DNA of 29,111 nucleotides from the IMG/VR virus record IMGVR_UViG_3300032271_000475, positions 1 through 29,111 of that record. One strand, given 5' to 3'. The notes below the pieces were generated by a model that worked only from the letters and a program-made list of their open reading frames with translations, searched no databases and was not told the DNA's origin. This DNA is from a virus. Both the position numbers and the translations under genes were made by a program. Shown piece by piece: positions 19,394 to 27,245 of the stretch (position 1 is its first letter; each line of letters starts with the position of its first letter).

Positions 19394-20400
19394 GGCAGCG
19401 GGTTGTCCGCGCAAAGGTTGACCGTGCCGCAATTGCACAAGTAGTCCCGCATGCCAGACAACGCAAAGTCATCCCATGCGTAGCAAGCAATTAAACTTGT
19501 GCCAGAAACGCAACGAAAATTTACTTGCACTGCATCATTTATGCACTCGCTGCAATCAGACACAGCGCGCCATCGGTCGTACCAATAACTAAAGCGGTAT
19601 TGCTGGCCCGGCTCAACGTCAGGAATTCCATCGCAGTTATCGAATTCGGAAGGTCTTACGGCGGCTCGCCCGGGTGCCGCTGTTCCGCAATACAAATTAC
19701 CATTGTCGATTGCTATTGTGCCGGGAGCGTCGTCATTCACCGGAAGCGCAGGTGGGTCGGCGGGATTCCATTCCACATCCCCTGTTCCAAGACTGCGCTC
19801 AGCGACCCATGTCGAAGAATAAAAGCCATTCACTCGTTCGTGGCATATGGTTTTATATGTCGTGCAACAGCGGCAGTCATTGGCACTGCTTTGACAAGGC
19901 TCTCCGCACACCCATGTGCCAGAACTTTCTGCGCAATCCTTGTAGGTTTTTCCCGGCTGGGGTACGCCATTTTCGCAGCAACAGCCGCCACACTCTAACT
20001 TTATCGTCGCGCTAGATAGATCAAACGGATAGTCTTCTAACGACATTCCGCCGTACCCGCCGATTGGGGTTACGGTTATCCGCCCGCTATCACAATTTGC
20101 GCCTTCTTCGGATTGCAGCCATATGCCGTAATTACCTTGCGAAAGGCATTCCCCTGAACCGCCAAACTGCAATGACAATGCAAATTTTAGCCTATTGTTT
20201 TCGCACGACGGCGGAGGAATAAATCGCGGCACGACAAGGTAACAACCGTCGCCCGCGACGGTGAGTGCCGAACCAAAAGGATAAGATACATAAGCTATTT
20301 CCACGTTTCCTTCATAAGCCAAATCTATCAGCGTGCCGTATAACTTGAAGTAGCATGGGCAAGAGCAAGAGCACGTAGAAGGCCCGCAGCAACACGCCAT
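19390..20400 (-). CDS. Extremely Cys-rich protein, unknown function
   Basis: A 336-residue protein with about 31 cysteines (roughly 9%), many in clusters: MACCCGPSTCSCSCPC at the start, LECGGCCCENG, NDCRCCTTYKTIC in the middle and YLCNCGTVNLCADN at the end. No signal peptide. Beta-type stretches between clusters (YLVVPRF, FALSLQFGG) suggest a folded, disulfide- or metal-bound protein, possibly virion-attached. The local base composition looks AT-richer than its GC-rich neighbours, as in a transferred gene. It is encoded after tail genes and before a short Cys-containing partner. No family is recognised with confidence. Confidence 0.8.
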   Translation of the reverse strand: MACCCGPSTCSCSCPCYFKLYGTLIDLAYEGNVEIAYVSYPFGSALTVAGDGCYLVVPRFIPPPSCENNRLKFALSLQFGGSGECLSQGNYGIWLQSEEGANCDSGRITVTPIGGYGGMSLEDYPFDLSSATIKLECGGCCCENGVPQPGKTYKDCAESSGTWVCGEPCQSSANDCRCCTTYKTICHERVNGFYSSTWVAERSLGTGDVEWNPADPPALPVNDDAPGTIAIDNGNLYCGTAAPGRAAVRPSEFDNCDGIPDVEPGQQYRFSYWYDRWRAVSDCSECINDAVQVNFRCVSGTSLIACYAWDDFALSGMRDYLCNCGTVNLCADNPLP

Positions 20401-20401
20401 A

Positions 20402-21061
20402 TCATCCTCCGAATGTTACGAACGTGGCCGTGTAAGTGCTGGAAACGAAAACGCTTGTGGCGGTTCCGGTGACGAAAATGCTTGTGGCGGTTCCGGTGAC
20501 GAAAATGCTCGAAGCGGTCGTCAAAGTCTTGCCAATATTGATGGTGCAATTCGCGGTGTTCAGCGTTGCGGACAGCGTGATGTCCGTGATTCTTAAGCTT
20601 GTGGCCGTGGACGATACGACGATGCCTGTGGCCGTCGATGAAACGGCGATGCCCGACGTGGTGCTGCGTGCAAAAACGGCCGTGGCCGTAAACAGCGGCA
20701 CGTCAATCAGAAACCACGCCGTGCCGTCCTTCGCCACGGCACAATCGCCGCCAGCGGTGCCAGTGACCGGAAAGAAAAGATTGGTGGCCGATACGGTGTT
20801 TGGCGTGCCCGTCGCGTATTTGAACGTAACGGTCTTGTCGGTGTACTTGCTCCATGCGCCCGTGTAGGTGCAAACGCGAAACACTTTGACGTTTGAGCCA
20901 ATCCCTTGCGGGTGCTCAAAGCCAAACGGCGGCTGATCCCGGTTGCCGCCCTCGACCTTGCGCACCGCTGCCGCAATTCGCTGCGCGGCCGGGCGCGTGA
21001 ACTTCACGAAGCGGTTATTGCCTGCCCCTTGGCCGGCACCGCCACTAGCGCCCTGGCCCAT
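20402..21061 (-). CDS. Repeat-containing tail-region protein
   Basis: A 219-residue protein from ATG 21061. Gly/Ala-rich N-terminus (MGQGASGGAGQGAGNNRFVK), then KFTRPAAQRIAAAVRKVEG, and a beta-rich middle (VFRVCTYTGAWSKYTDKTVT). The C-terminal half is a Thr/Ser/Val repeat region: AVSSTATGIVVSSTATSLRI, then SIFVTGTATSIFVTGTATSV, the second encoded by a 27-bp tandem repeat. Such repeats build beta-helix or fibre-like stalks. It follows the tail gene at 21065-21442 by three bases and lies in the distal tail region, so a structural or surface role is likely. Not recognised as a named family. Confidence 0.75.
   Translation of the reverse strand: MGQGASGGAGQGAGNNRFVKFTRPAAQRIAAAVRKVEGGNRDQPPFGFEHPQGIGSNVKVFRVCTYTGAWSKYTDKTVTFKYATGTPNTVSATNLFFPVTGTAGGDCAVAKDGTAWFLIDVPLFTATAVFARSTTSGIAVSSTATGIVVSSTATSLRITDITLSATLNTANCTINIGKTLTTASSIFVTGTATSIFVTGTATSVFVSSTYTATFVTFGG
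20445..20498. repeat. 27-bp tandem repeat inside the tail-region gene
   Basis: Two copies (20445-20471 and 20472-20498) differ at one base, and a partial third begins at 20499 (ACGAAAATGCT...). 27 is nine codons, so the protein also repeats (motif FVTGTATS). This points to slippage or recombination that lengthens a fibre-like segment and is compatible with phase-variable length. Confidence 0.8.
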
Positions 21062-21064
21062 GCG

Positions 21065-21442
21065 TCACCCTTCCACGATGGAGATGACCAGCTGCGTGCC
21101 CGTGGTGGCCGCGATAGCCGCGTACGAACCGGACGCCAAGCGGCCAACGGCAGCTTCGCCACCCTTCAACGTGATGGTGGGCACGAGCGAGCCAGCCGAC
21201 AACTGACCGAAAGACACGGTGGCCGTAGTGATCGTGGACAGGTTGCGGGCGAAGAACAACCCCACGGCCGACATGGTGGCCGTGCTGATCGACACGGTGC
21301 CGGCGGCGTTCGTGCCCGGCGTCAGCGTCTGCGTGGTCACGCCGCTGTTGCTGCAATCGGCCGTAACGCCAGACGCCACAAACGTGGAATTGAGCGAGCC
21401 TCGAGACAGCGATGCGTTGATGGAATAGTTGATGTCGGCCAT
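21065..21442 (-). CDS. Small tail-region structural-type protein
   Basis: A 125-residue beta-type protein from ATG 21442, Ser/Thr/Gly/Ala-rich: MADINYSINASLSRGSLNST, GTVSISTATMSAVGLFFARN, AAIAATTGTQLVISIVEG. It lacks charge clusters and a signal peptide, as many tail tip or decoration proteins do. It is encoded eight bases after the larger tail gene's end and just before the repeat-containing gene. The longer frame upstream is a shadow. No family recognised; structural by position. Confidence 0.75.
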   Translation of the reverse strand: MADINYSINASLSRGSLNSTFVASGVTADCSNSGVTTQTLTPGTNAAGTVSISTATMSAVGLFFARNLSTITTATVSFGQLSAGSLVPTITLKGGEAAVGRLASGSYAAIAATTGTQLVISIVEG

Positions 21443-21450
21443 GGTCGTTC

Positions 21451-22356
21451 CTACTGGGGTGGAGTTCCGAAGTACTGCTGGAAATTGATCGCCTTGTGAA
21501 CGCGCCGAGTCAGCAGCACGGGCGGGTTGGATTCGCCGGGGCTCGCCGTGTCCAGCGCGCCGTTTGAGAGAAGCGGCTGCGGGTTGCTTGCGGCCACCTG
21601 TTCCAAAGGTTGCCCGCTGCCTGGGTCGTAATACACCCACACGCGCTTTTTCTGCCCGCCAGAAACGTAGTTCCACCCGACGTTGGGAAGCAGCAGCGGC
21701 CAGCCGGTTGGGTTGTACTCAAGCGTGACTTCAACTTGCCAATACCGGACCTCGACTTCGTTCACCACTTCGACGGCAGGCTGCCCGCTGATGCCGCTGC
21801 ACTTCCACGTGTAAGGATCGCCGCCAAGATACGACGAATTGTTCACGCAGTTCGTGACCAACGCCGCAGTGCTGTAATCAAACGACGAACGGTTGCCGCT
21901 GATCGACGCCTGGAGCACCGAAAGGTCGGTCATTGCCCCTTCCAGAAAATCGCCAGCGGAGTTCGTGAGCGCGCGGCGGTCGCTGTTCCCCGACCCGTAG
22001 TAGTAGAACAGCGCCGGCACGGCCATGCCCGATGTGCTGAACTTCCAGATGTCGGCCCGCTGGAGCGGGTTGGGGTCCAGCTGCGACTGCGATTGCTTTG
22101 GTACCTCGTAGTCCCACGTGACGAGGTAGTGCCAGCGGCTGCCGTTGTAGTTGGCCACGCCGACGTTAAACGCTTTGCAGTAATCAGCGTCTGGGTGCGG
22201 ATCCAGAAACACCACGCCGGGGGCGTTGCTGATATCGGTGCTCGAGGTGGTGGGGTCGTTGACCTCAACCACCCATTGGCGTTGGTACACGGGCGGCTCG
22301 CCAAACTTGCGCGAGCCCGAATATTCGCCCAGTTCCGTGACGGCTATGACGCTCAT
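21451..22356 (-). CDS. Distal tail / minor tail protein-like
   Basis: A 301-residue protein from ATG 22356 in an ATGA overlap with the tape-measure gene. It starts MSVIAVTELGEYSGSRKFGE and contains repeated aromatic beta-type patterns (YQRQWVVEVND, RWHYLVTWDYEVP, VEVRYWQVEVTLEYNPTGWP, KKRVWVYYDPGSGQP), like distal tail or hub proteins. By gene order it follows the tape measure, the usual place of Dit or minor tail proteins. The homology is not proven. Product and neighbours (21065-21442, 20402-21061) probably form the tail tip. Confidence 0.7.
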   Translation of the reverse strand: MSVIAVTELGEYSGSRKFGEPPVYQRQWVVEVNDPTTSSTDISNAPGVVFLDPHPDADYCKAFNVGVANYNGSRWHYLVTWDYEVPKQSQSQLDPNPLQRADIWKFSTSGMAVPALFYYYGSGNSDRRALTNSAGDFLEGAMTDLSVLQASISGNRSSFDYSTAALVTNCVNNSSYLGGDPYTWKCSGISGQPAVEVVNEVEVRYWQVEVTLEYNPTGWPLLLPNVGWNYVSGGQKKRVWVYYDPGSGQPLEQVAASNPQPLLSNGALDTASPGESNPPVLLTRRVHKAINFQQYFGTPPQ

Positions 22357-24740
22357 GCGGCGGCCCCCAGCATGTCAACGGGTTGCTGCTGCAACGCACG
22401 CAGCTCGGCCACGATCTGTTGAAGCTTTTCGTTCTGCTTGCGGTACTCGGCAATGGCGGGATCTTCCCGGCCCGTGGCCAGGGCGATGAATTGCGACATG
22501 CCCTCGTTTGAGCGGAGGTCGTTGGCTTTCAGAGCCTCGTTGGATTTTTCGCCAAGAGCCTTGGCGTTCTCTTCCTTAAAAGCAGATGCGTTGGCAATCT
22601 GGTCTTCCTTGCGGCCAATTTCGTCTTCCCGTTTCTTGCGGCGAGATTCGGCCTCACGGGCGGCCTTTTCCGCAGCAGCGGCCGCATCTTTGCCAGCCTT
22701 TTCCGCAGCGTCTTGCGCTTCCTTGGCGGCCTTCTCTTCTTGCTTCTTACGTTTCTCCTCGGCCGCCGCAGCCTCGCGGGCGGCCTTCTTGTCGGCCTGC
22801 TGCTGCTCGCGCTCGGCCTGTCGCTTGGCGATTTCTTCCGGCGTCATCCGTTCACGGGCGTTCCGAACGGCTTTGCCGGCGATGCCGTTGCTGGGGGCTT
22901 GTGGCTCTGAGCCAAACACGGCTGCGCTGGCGGCCGTGAGCGCATTTGAACCGGCTTGTTCAGCCTCCGTGTAATTTCTGACGGCATCATTTTTTGCCTT
23001 GGCGGCCATGTCTTTGCCGAACTGCTCAAGGTCGCTAGACACCCAGCTGCCAATGCCCTCAAGGAATCCTCCGAGACCGATGGCCAACAGGTTGCCCGCA
23101 ATCTGGAATCCGTTAAAAGCCATTCGCAGCGTTTCGGCCACGGCCGTGAACACGTTGCCAACGAATTGAAATATGGACCCCACTTCTTGAAGCGTAACGC
23201 CAAACCCTTGAAAGCCAGCCACGGCGTTATCAAAAACTCCAGCAAAATACTCGGCAATGTCCAGCAAGGCATCGGTGATGGCATTGGCGATGCCTTCGCC
23301 ACCGGAGCCGTTCACGCCGTTAAACGACTCAACCATGGACATGACTTCTTCAGCCAGCGACTCCACAATTGGGGATAGGTTGCCAACGACATTGCCAATT
23401 ATCCCGTCGAACATGGCCTTGGTCATGTCTAGGGCGTCGTTCATTGATCCGATTGCTTCCACCTGGTCGGCACCAACAACCGCCCCCAGACGTTTCATGC
23501 GCTCTTCAATCTCGGCCAAATTCTGATTCATCAGCGGCAAGAGCTCGACGCCCGAGCGGCCAAAGATGGCAACAGCAGCCGCAGCGCGCTCTGCTTCGGT
23601 CGGCAGCGCCGCAATCGCAGCCTGCACGGCCTTAAACTGCTCTTCGGGCGACATGGCCCGCAGCTGCTCAAAATCCAGCCCGAGCTTCGTAAACGCATTC
23701 GTGTCGGCGGATTCGGCAGCATTGCCAATCGACACCGCTAACTTTTGCACCGCCGTTGTGATGTCATCCACGCCCGATAGCTTGGCGGCCATCTGGAACG
23801 TCTGCAGCGCCTCAACGCCAATGCCCGTGCGTTGGGCCAGGTCGTTCATGTGATCGACAGCGTTGGCTACGTTTGTGGCGTAAGACAACGCGGCACGCCC
23901 GGCGTCTGTAAACGCATGAGCGATCATGCTGATGCCTTTGGCCACCACAGCGCCGATAGCGATATTCTTAATAAGCGAAATGTCGCTAGACGTTTTTTTG
24001 GCTTGATCGCCAAGTTTGCGCAATTCATTAGTTGCGCTGTCTGTTTGAGAAGACGCCCTTTTTAATTCGTCGTCCGCCTTGTTCACTGCACGATTAAATG
24101 TCTCTTGAGAAATTGCCCCGGCCTTGAGCAACTTAGACAAATCGTGCATGGTGCTGGCGTGTCGCTCTTCTGCCGTCATCACTGACTTGGCTACGCTTGC
24201 GCCTTCTTGCATAGTCGCGTTTAGCGCAGCCTCGGCAGCCCTCGCCTCGGCTGCAGCGCCCGATGATTCGTTGAGCCGATCGTTCGCACGGGCCACGGCC
24301 CGAGCGTACGTTTCCTCGCTAATCGCACCAGCGTCAAGCAAAGCCGATAATCGTCGTTGTGTTTCGGCAAACACTTCAGATGCAGACGCATGCTCTTGCG
24401 TAACAGACAACCCTTCGCGCTGCATTTGGCTGAGTCGCGCCGCAGCTGACGCAAGCCCCTGCATCTCCGCTTGCATTTGTTCGGCGGAAATGCTGCCGTT
24501 GTCAAAAGCTTCTTTTAGCTCTGCGGCACGGGATGCCAATGCCTTAACCGAAGAAGCAGCAGATGACGCATCTGCGCCAAACGAAGAAAAGTCAATTGCT
24601 GAAAGCTTGCTTGCGTCTGCGGATGCTTGAGCGGCTGCCTTTCCAAACGACGCAAGAGACGCTGCGGCTTGATTGGCGCCCGAAACAACTCCGTTCGCGG
24701 ACATGCTTGCCCGCATCGCCAGTGCCAGAGTTGTCGCCAT
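22353..24740 (-). CDS. Tail tape measure protein
   Basis: A 795-residue protein that sets tail length and helps DNA exit. The N-terminal 260 residues are Ala/Ser-rich helices with repeated AGAIS..ETY/F.RAV units, starting near residues 132 and 207. The central TP901-type core has RTGIGVEALQTFQMAAKLSG, LGLDFEQLRAMSPEEQFKAV and LPTEAERAAAAVAIFGRSGV. Hydrophobic stretches (IAIGAVVAKGISMIAHAF; the FNGFQIAGNLLAIGLGGF area) may insert in membranes. The end is a long charged Lys/Glu/Ala coiled coil. By the family rule of about 1.5 A per residue the tail would be near 120 nm, an estimate only. It follows the frameshifted chaperones, as in most siphoviruses. Confidence 0.93.
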   Translation of the reverse strand: MATTLALAMRASMSANGVVSGANQAAASLASFGKAAAQASADASKLSAIDFSSFGADASSAASSVKALASRAAELKEAFDNGSISAEQMQAEMQGLASAAARLSQMQREGLSVTQEHASASEVFAETQRRLSALLDAGAISEETYARAVARANDRLNESSGAAAEARAAEAALNATMQEGASVAKSVMTAEERHASTMHDLSKLLKAGAISQETFNRAVNKADDELKRASSQTDSATNELRKLGDQAKKTSSDISLIKNIAIGAVVAKGISMIAHAFTDAGRAALSYATNVANAVDHMNDLAQRTGIGVEALQTFQMAAKLSGVDDITTAVQKLAVSIGNAAESADTNAFTKLGLDFEQLRAMSPEEQFKAVQAAIAALPTEAERAAAAVAIFGRSGVELLPLMNQNLAEIEERMKRLGAVVGADQVEAIGSMNDALDMTKAMFDGIIGNVVGNLSPIVESLAEEVMSMVESFNGVNGSGGEGIANAITDALLDIAEYFAGVFDNAVAGFQGFGVTLQEVGSIFQFVGNVFTAVAETLRMAFNGFQIAGNLLAIGLGGFLEGIGSWVSSDLEQFGKDMAAKAKNDAVRNYTEAEQAGSNALTAASAAVFGSEPQAPSNGIAGKAVRNARERMTPEEIAKRQAEREQQQADKKAAREAAAAEEKRKKQEEKAAKEAQDAAEKAGKDAAAAAEKAAREAESRRKKREDEIGRKEDQIANASAFKEENAKALGEKSNEALKANDLRSNEGMSQFIALATGREDPAIAEYRKQNEKLQQIVAELRALQQQPVDMLGAAA

Positions 24741-24743
24741 ACG

Positions 24744-25037
24744 TCACCGCTGCAATTTCTTCAATTCCACCGCAATCTCTGCCGCCGACATTGGCGGCCG
24801 TTCCACCGGCATGAAATCGTCTTCCTTCGGCGGTCGGCCCCTTGAGTACGGGGCAAGCGTTGCTGCCACGATTCGTGCCGTCTGTCGCCATTCGCCCCCA
24901 AGAGGATTCACGTACCTATGAAACGCCAGCCACTGCCTGTATTCGGCAACGTCCATGCGTTGCCCGAGATCCCGCACCGTCATGCCCAAGTGACCGGCCA
25001 GCAGCAACGGGAACGCATCCAGCGGCCGGTCTCTCAG
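24744..25037 (-). CDS. Tail assembly chaperone GT-extension, reached by -1 frameshift
   Basis: The minus-strand frame from CTG 25037 to TGA 24744 encodes 97 residues: RDRPLDAFPLLLAGHLGMTV, then RMDVAEYRQWLAFHRYVNPL, a basic linker and ELKKLQR. This is the lambda gpT / DUF4035-like part of a siphovirus tail chaperone. It has no normal start at its 5' end; translation of the upstream gene slips into it at A AAA AAC (25043-25037). The full fusion would be about 207 residues. It would load tape measure protein during tail assembly, and the tape measure gene follows four bases later. Confidence 0.85.
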   Translation of the reverse strand: MRDRPLDAFPLLLAGHLGMTVRDLGQRMDVAEYRQWLAFHRYVNPLGGEWRQTARIVAATLAPYSRGRPPKEDDFMPVERPPMSAAEIAVELKKLQR

Positions 25038-25366
25038 TTTTTTCCTGTGTCTTGAATTTCAGTGTCATCAAGGTCGTTGTGCTTTTGGGCGATCTTGAAC
25101 AACCGAGCGCCCACCTTTCCCGACAGCCGCTTCAGCTGGTCGCTGGTGAACAGCGGCTTGCCGTCAGCGTCCACAAGCGCCATGGCGAGATACCGGGTGC
25201 GGAAATCGTCCACGCCCTCACCCTTGGCTCGAAGGCACGACAACTCCCACGCCTGCAACTCGCCAAGCGTGAGCACTCGCACGTACACGTCCCGTTTCCA
25301 CTCGGGCACGCTTACCTTGAGTGATTGCGCTTGGTCAGCGGAAAGGATGTCTTCTGTCAGCCCCAT
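25034..25366 (-). CDS. Tail assembly chaperone (gpG-like short product)
   Basis: A 110-residue protein starting MGLTEDILSADQAQSLKVSV at ATG 25366; two bases separate it from the stop of the tail tube-like gene. It continues with VRVLTLGELQAWELSCLRAK and FRTRYLAMALVDADGKPLFT, then DQLKRLSGKVGARLFKIAQK. Siphoviruses make two products here, a short gpG-like one and a longer gpGT by frameshift, in a fixed ratio. Both bind the tape measure protein until the tail tube forms. The longer upstream frame (from 25429) is spurious. Confidence 0.85.
   Translation of the reverse strand: MGLTEDILSADQAQSLKVSVPEWKRDVYVRVLTLGELQAWELSCLRAKGEGVDDFRTRYLAMALVDADGKPLFTSDQLKRLSGKVGARLFKIAQKHNDLDDTEIQDTGKN
25037..25043 (-). 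other. Programmed -1 ribosomal frameshift site A AAA AAC
   Basis: In the reading frame GGA AAA AAC TGA the heptamer A-AAA-AAC (25043-25037) is one of the most efficient -1 slippery sequences in bacteria, followed directly by the stop codon of the short product. The -1 frame (CTG AGA GAC...) continues without stop into the gpT-like domain. No strong pseudoknot was worked out by eye downstream; the stop itself may help pausing. Confidence 0.88.
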
Positions 25367-25368
25367 GC

Positions 25369-25722
25369 CTATGCTCCAATCTTGAAAGTGACGCTGAACG
25401 TCTGAAGCTCGCCAACGCTGCCAGACCATCCGAGCTTTTCAAACACCGCAGTGCCGAACGAAAACGACACGCCCGGCCCGCTGATTGATAGCGAGCCCGT
25501 CAAGCCGACGTTGGTGTAGGACATGCAAGCAGTCCCGCGAAGCGCGAGCGATACGCTGCCGTAATCGCCATCGGCGGGGCTGTACTTCTTGAAGCGCGCC
25601 GCTTGGCTGCGAGGCGTCACGTCAACGGTTTCGGCGGTGATGCCGTCAACGCTGACGCTGACAACCTCGCCAAGCGTGACGCCATGCCACGCTACCGCAA
25701 AACCCTGCGATACATTCGCCAC
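25369..25722 (-). CDS. Tail tube-like protein 2
   Basis: A 117-residue beta-rich protein from GTG 25722. After its initiator Met it starts ANVSQGFAVAWHGVTLGEVV and continues with GDYGSVSLALRGTACM and FSFGTAVFEKLGWSGSVGEL. The SVSVDGITAETVDVTPRSQA segment resembles the core of major tail proteins in siphoviruses. It is encoded directly after another tail tube-like gene and before the chaperones, so it may be a second tube subunit or a paralogue with a different role. The ribosome binding site is modest (GGGGG six bases away). Confidence 0.65.
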   Translation of the reverse strand: MANVSQGFAVAWHGVTLGEVVSVSVDGITAETVDVTPRSQAARFKKYSPADGDYGSVSLALRGTACMSYTNVGLTGSLSISGPGVSFSFGTAVFEKLGWSGSVGELQTFSVTFKIGA

Positions 25723-25737
25723 GGTTGGCCCCCGTGG

Positions 25738-26067
25738 TTACTTGACCTTGAAGGTGGCGTTGCCCTTGACGAGCTCGCCCACTGCGTAGGTGAGGCTTGA
25801 AGCCGAGCAGGTTGCGGTATAGGCCGTGCTGGCGAAAGACAGCGCGCCCGTGTTTCCGATGGCGATCGTGGTGGTGCCAAGGTAGTCCACCGTGATTTCG
25901 TTGTCGATCAGCGCGGGCGAGATGTAGGTGCGGTTTGCACCGCTGGCCAGCGCGAGGTGCGAAGTCTCAAGCAGGTCGCCGCCGAACGTCACGCTCACGT
26001 TGGTGACGGTGTAGGTCGAGCCCGAGAAAACAAAATTGCTGCCCTGCGAATCTGACGGCCCTGGCAT
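25738..26067 (-). CDS. Major tail tube-like protein
   Basis: A 109-residue beta-rich protein from ATG 26067, with AGGAG seven bases upstream. It has SNFVFSGSTYTVTNVSVTFG, GDLLETSHLALASGANRTYI and SPALIDNEITVDYLGTTTI, the usual pattern of small siphovirus tail tube subunits. The order connector, terminator, tube, chaperone, tape measure also fits. It forms the hollow tail through which DNA passes. It is followed after 15 bases by the second tube-like gene; which of the two is the main subunit cannot be decided. Confidence 0.75.
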   Translation of the reverse strand: MPGPSDSQGSNFVFSGSTYTVTNVSVTFGGDLLETSHLALASGANRTYISPALIDNEITVDYLGTTTIAIGNTGALSFASTAYTATCSASSLTYAVGELVKGNATFKVK

Positions 26068-26145
26068 GGTCGTGCTCCTGTGGTCGGACGGGCGGAATGC
26101 CCTATCTGTTTTGTATGGCGATTCCCGTGAATCCTTGCAGTCACA

Positions 26146-26823
26146 TTACGCACGTTTTTCTGCGCGATGCTCAAGTTGCTTCATGGCGTTCACGAATCCC
26201 TGCCGCAGTTCTTTTTCAAGGTTTCCAGCCACTTGGGCTTTGATCTGATTCCACGTTCTCGCCACGGGGTGCTGAGCGCGCACGGCCGGAAGCACAATGG
26301 CCTGTCCAGCTGGGGCCGCCTTGAAAAACGCCTTGGGGTATTTGGGCGACGTTTGCACAACCTTGCGGCCACCCTTAGCCATCCGCTGCCGTTTGATTGA
26401 GAACGGCCCAAGGCTGCCGTAGCTCGACGCAATCACGTAGCCACGCATTTTTGAAGGCTGGCTGATGCGGCGTTCTTTGGTTCCAAACTCAATCCAAAAC
26501 TGATGAAACGCACGGTCAGCACCCTTACGAACTTTTCCGCCTTGGGCTGATTTGCTTTTGCCGCTTCCGGGCCTTGTGTAACCAACAATGGCCGCTCCGG
26601 TTCCGGTTTTTGCATACCGAACCGATTTAATGTTTACGGACCTAGCCAGATTGCCCGTTGGTCCCCTGGGCGAATTAGCTTTGAGTGCCGCCACGGCGGG
26701 TTGCATGGCTCGTTTAACGGCAGCGCCCTGCGTAACCGCAGACAATGCCTTTGGCAGCGCAAGAAATCCTTCCCGCAATTCTTCAATGTCGGGAAAATCG
26801 AATTTGATTGCCGGCATTGCCAT
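26146..26823 (-). CDS. HK97 gp10-like tail completion protein
   Basis: A 225-residue protein from ATG 26823, whose TGATG overlap with the terminator gene sets the start. The opening MAMPAIKFDFPDIEELREGF is followed by the family hallmark ALKANSPRGPTGNLARSVNI, then AFHQFWIEFGTKERRISQPS. These are the pattern of HK97 gp10-like proteins that finish the neck and tail joint. The C-terminal half is basic and helical. A 78-base gap without a convincing gene follows before the tail tube gene. Confidence 0.85.
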   Translation of the reverse strand: MAMPAIKFDFPDIEELREGFLALPKALSAVTQGAAVKRAMQPAVAALKANSPRGPTGNLARSVNIKSVRYAKTGTGAAIVGYTRPGSGKSKSAQGGKVRKGADRAFHQFWIEFGTKERRISQPSKMRGYVIASSYGSLGPFSIKRQRMAKGGRKVVQTSPKYPKAFFKAAPAGQAIVLPAVRAQHPVARTWNQIKAQVAGNLEKELRQGFVNAMKQLEHRAEKRA

Positions 26824-27245
26824 CAGGTGGCTTCCTCCACCCGAAAGTCAAACGTCTGGCTGACGTTGTAATAGGGCAGCATTTGGTCATCGGCGGGCAT
26901 GTCCACGCCATCAGCCTCGCTCTGTATCGTCGTGCGTTGGATCGTCACTCCGGCCGTAGTGCCCGTCCACCCGTCCACCGCCAGGCGTACCTCTCGGGCC
27001 AACGCCTTCACGCTCGAGTACGACGTGCCGTAGCTCGTCAGCTGCAACGTCACGACGGGCCGGCCAATCGGCCCTGTCAGCGACTGCTCGCGCTGCACGT
27101 TCGTGCGTTGGTAGACGATCAGAGGCAGGGGCGTGCCAGTGGGGGCGATCAGTGGAAACACTCGCCCCGACACGATGGATGACACCGCCGTGCGGCTGGT
27201 CAGACGCTGATAGATAAACGCCTCGGGGGCTTCTGGCAGGCTCAT
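26823..27245 (-). CDS. Tail terminator protein, DUF3168-like
   Basis: A 140-residue protein from ATG 27245 in an ATGA overlap with the head-tail joining gene. MSLPEAPEAFIYQRLTSRTA, VSGRVFPLIAPTGTPLPLIV and YQRTNVQREQSLTG match the strand-helix order of DUF3168 (gp17-like) tail terminators, which cap the tail tube and join it to the neck. A typical end, YYNVSQTFDFRVEEAT, follows. Size and gene order are normal for the family. Confidence 0.85.
   Translation of the reverse strand: MSLPEAPEAFIYQRLTSRTAVSSIVSGRVFPLIAPTGTPLPLIVYQRTNVQREQSLTGPIGRPVVTLQLTSYGTSYSSVKALAREVRLAVDGWTGTTAGVTIQRTTIQSEADGVDMPADDQMLPYYNVSQTFDFRVEEAT

Noticed and set aside
26068-26145. Late promoter in the 78-base gap before the tail tube gene
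   Set aside because: Only a GATTC-ACGG-GAATC inverted repeat and a weak TACAAA are seen; no well-spaced -35 and -10 pair.
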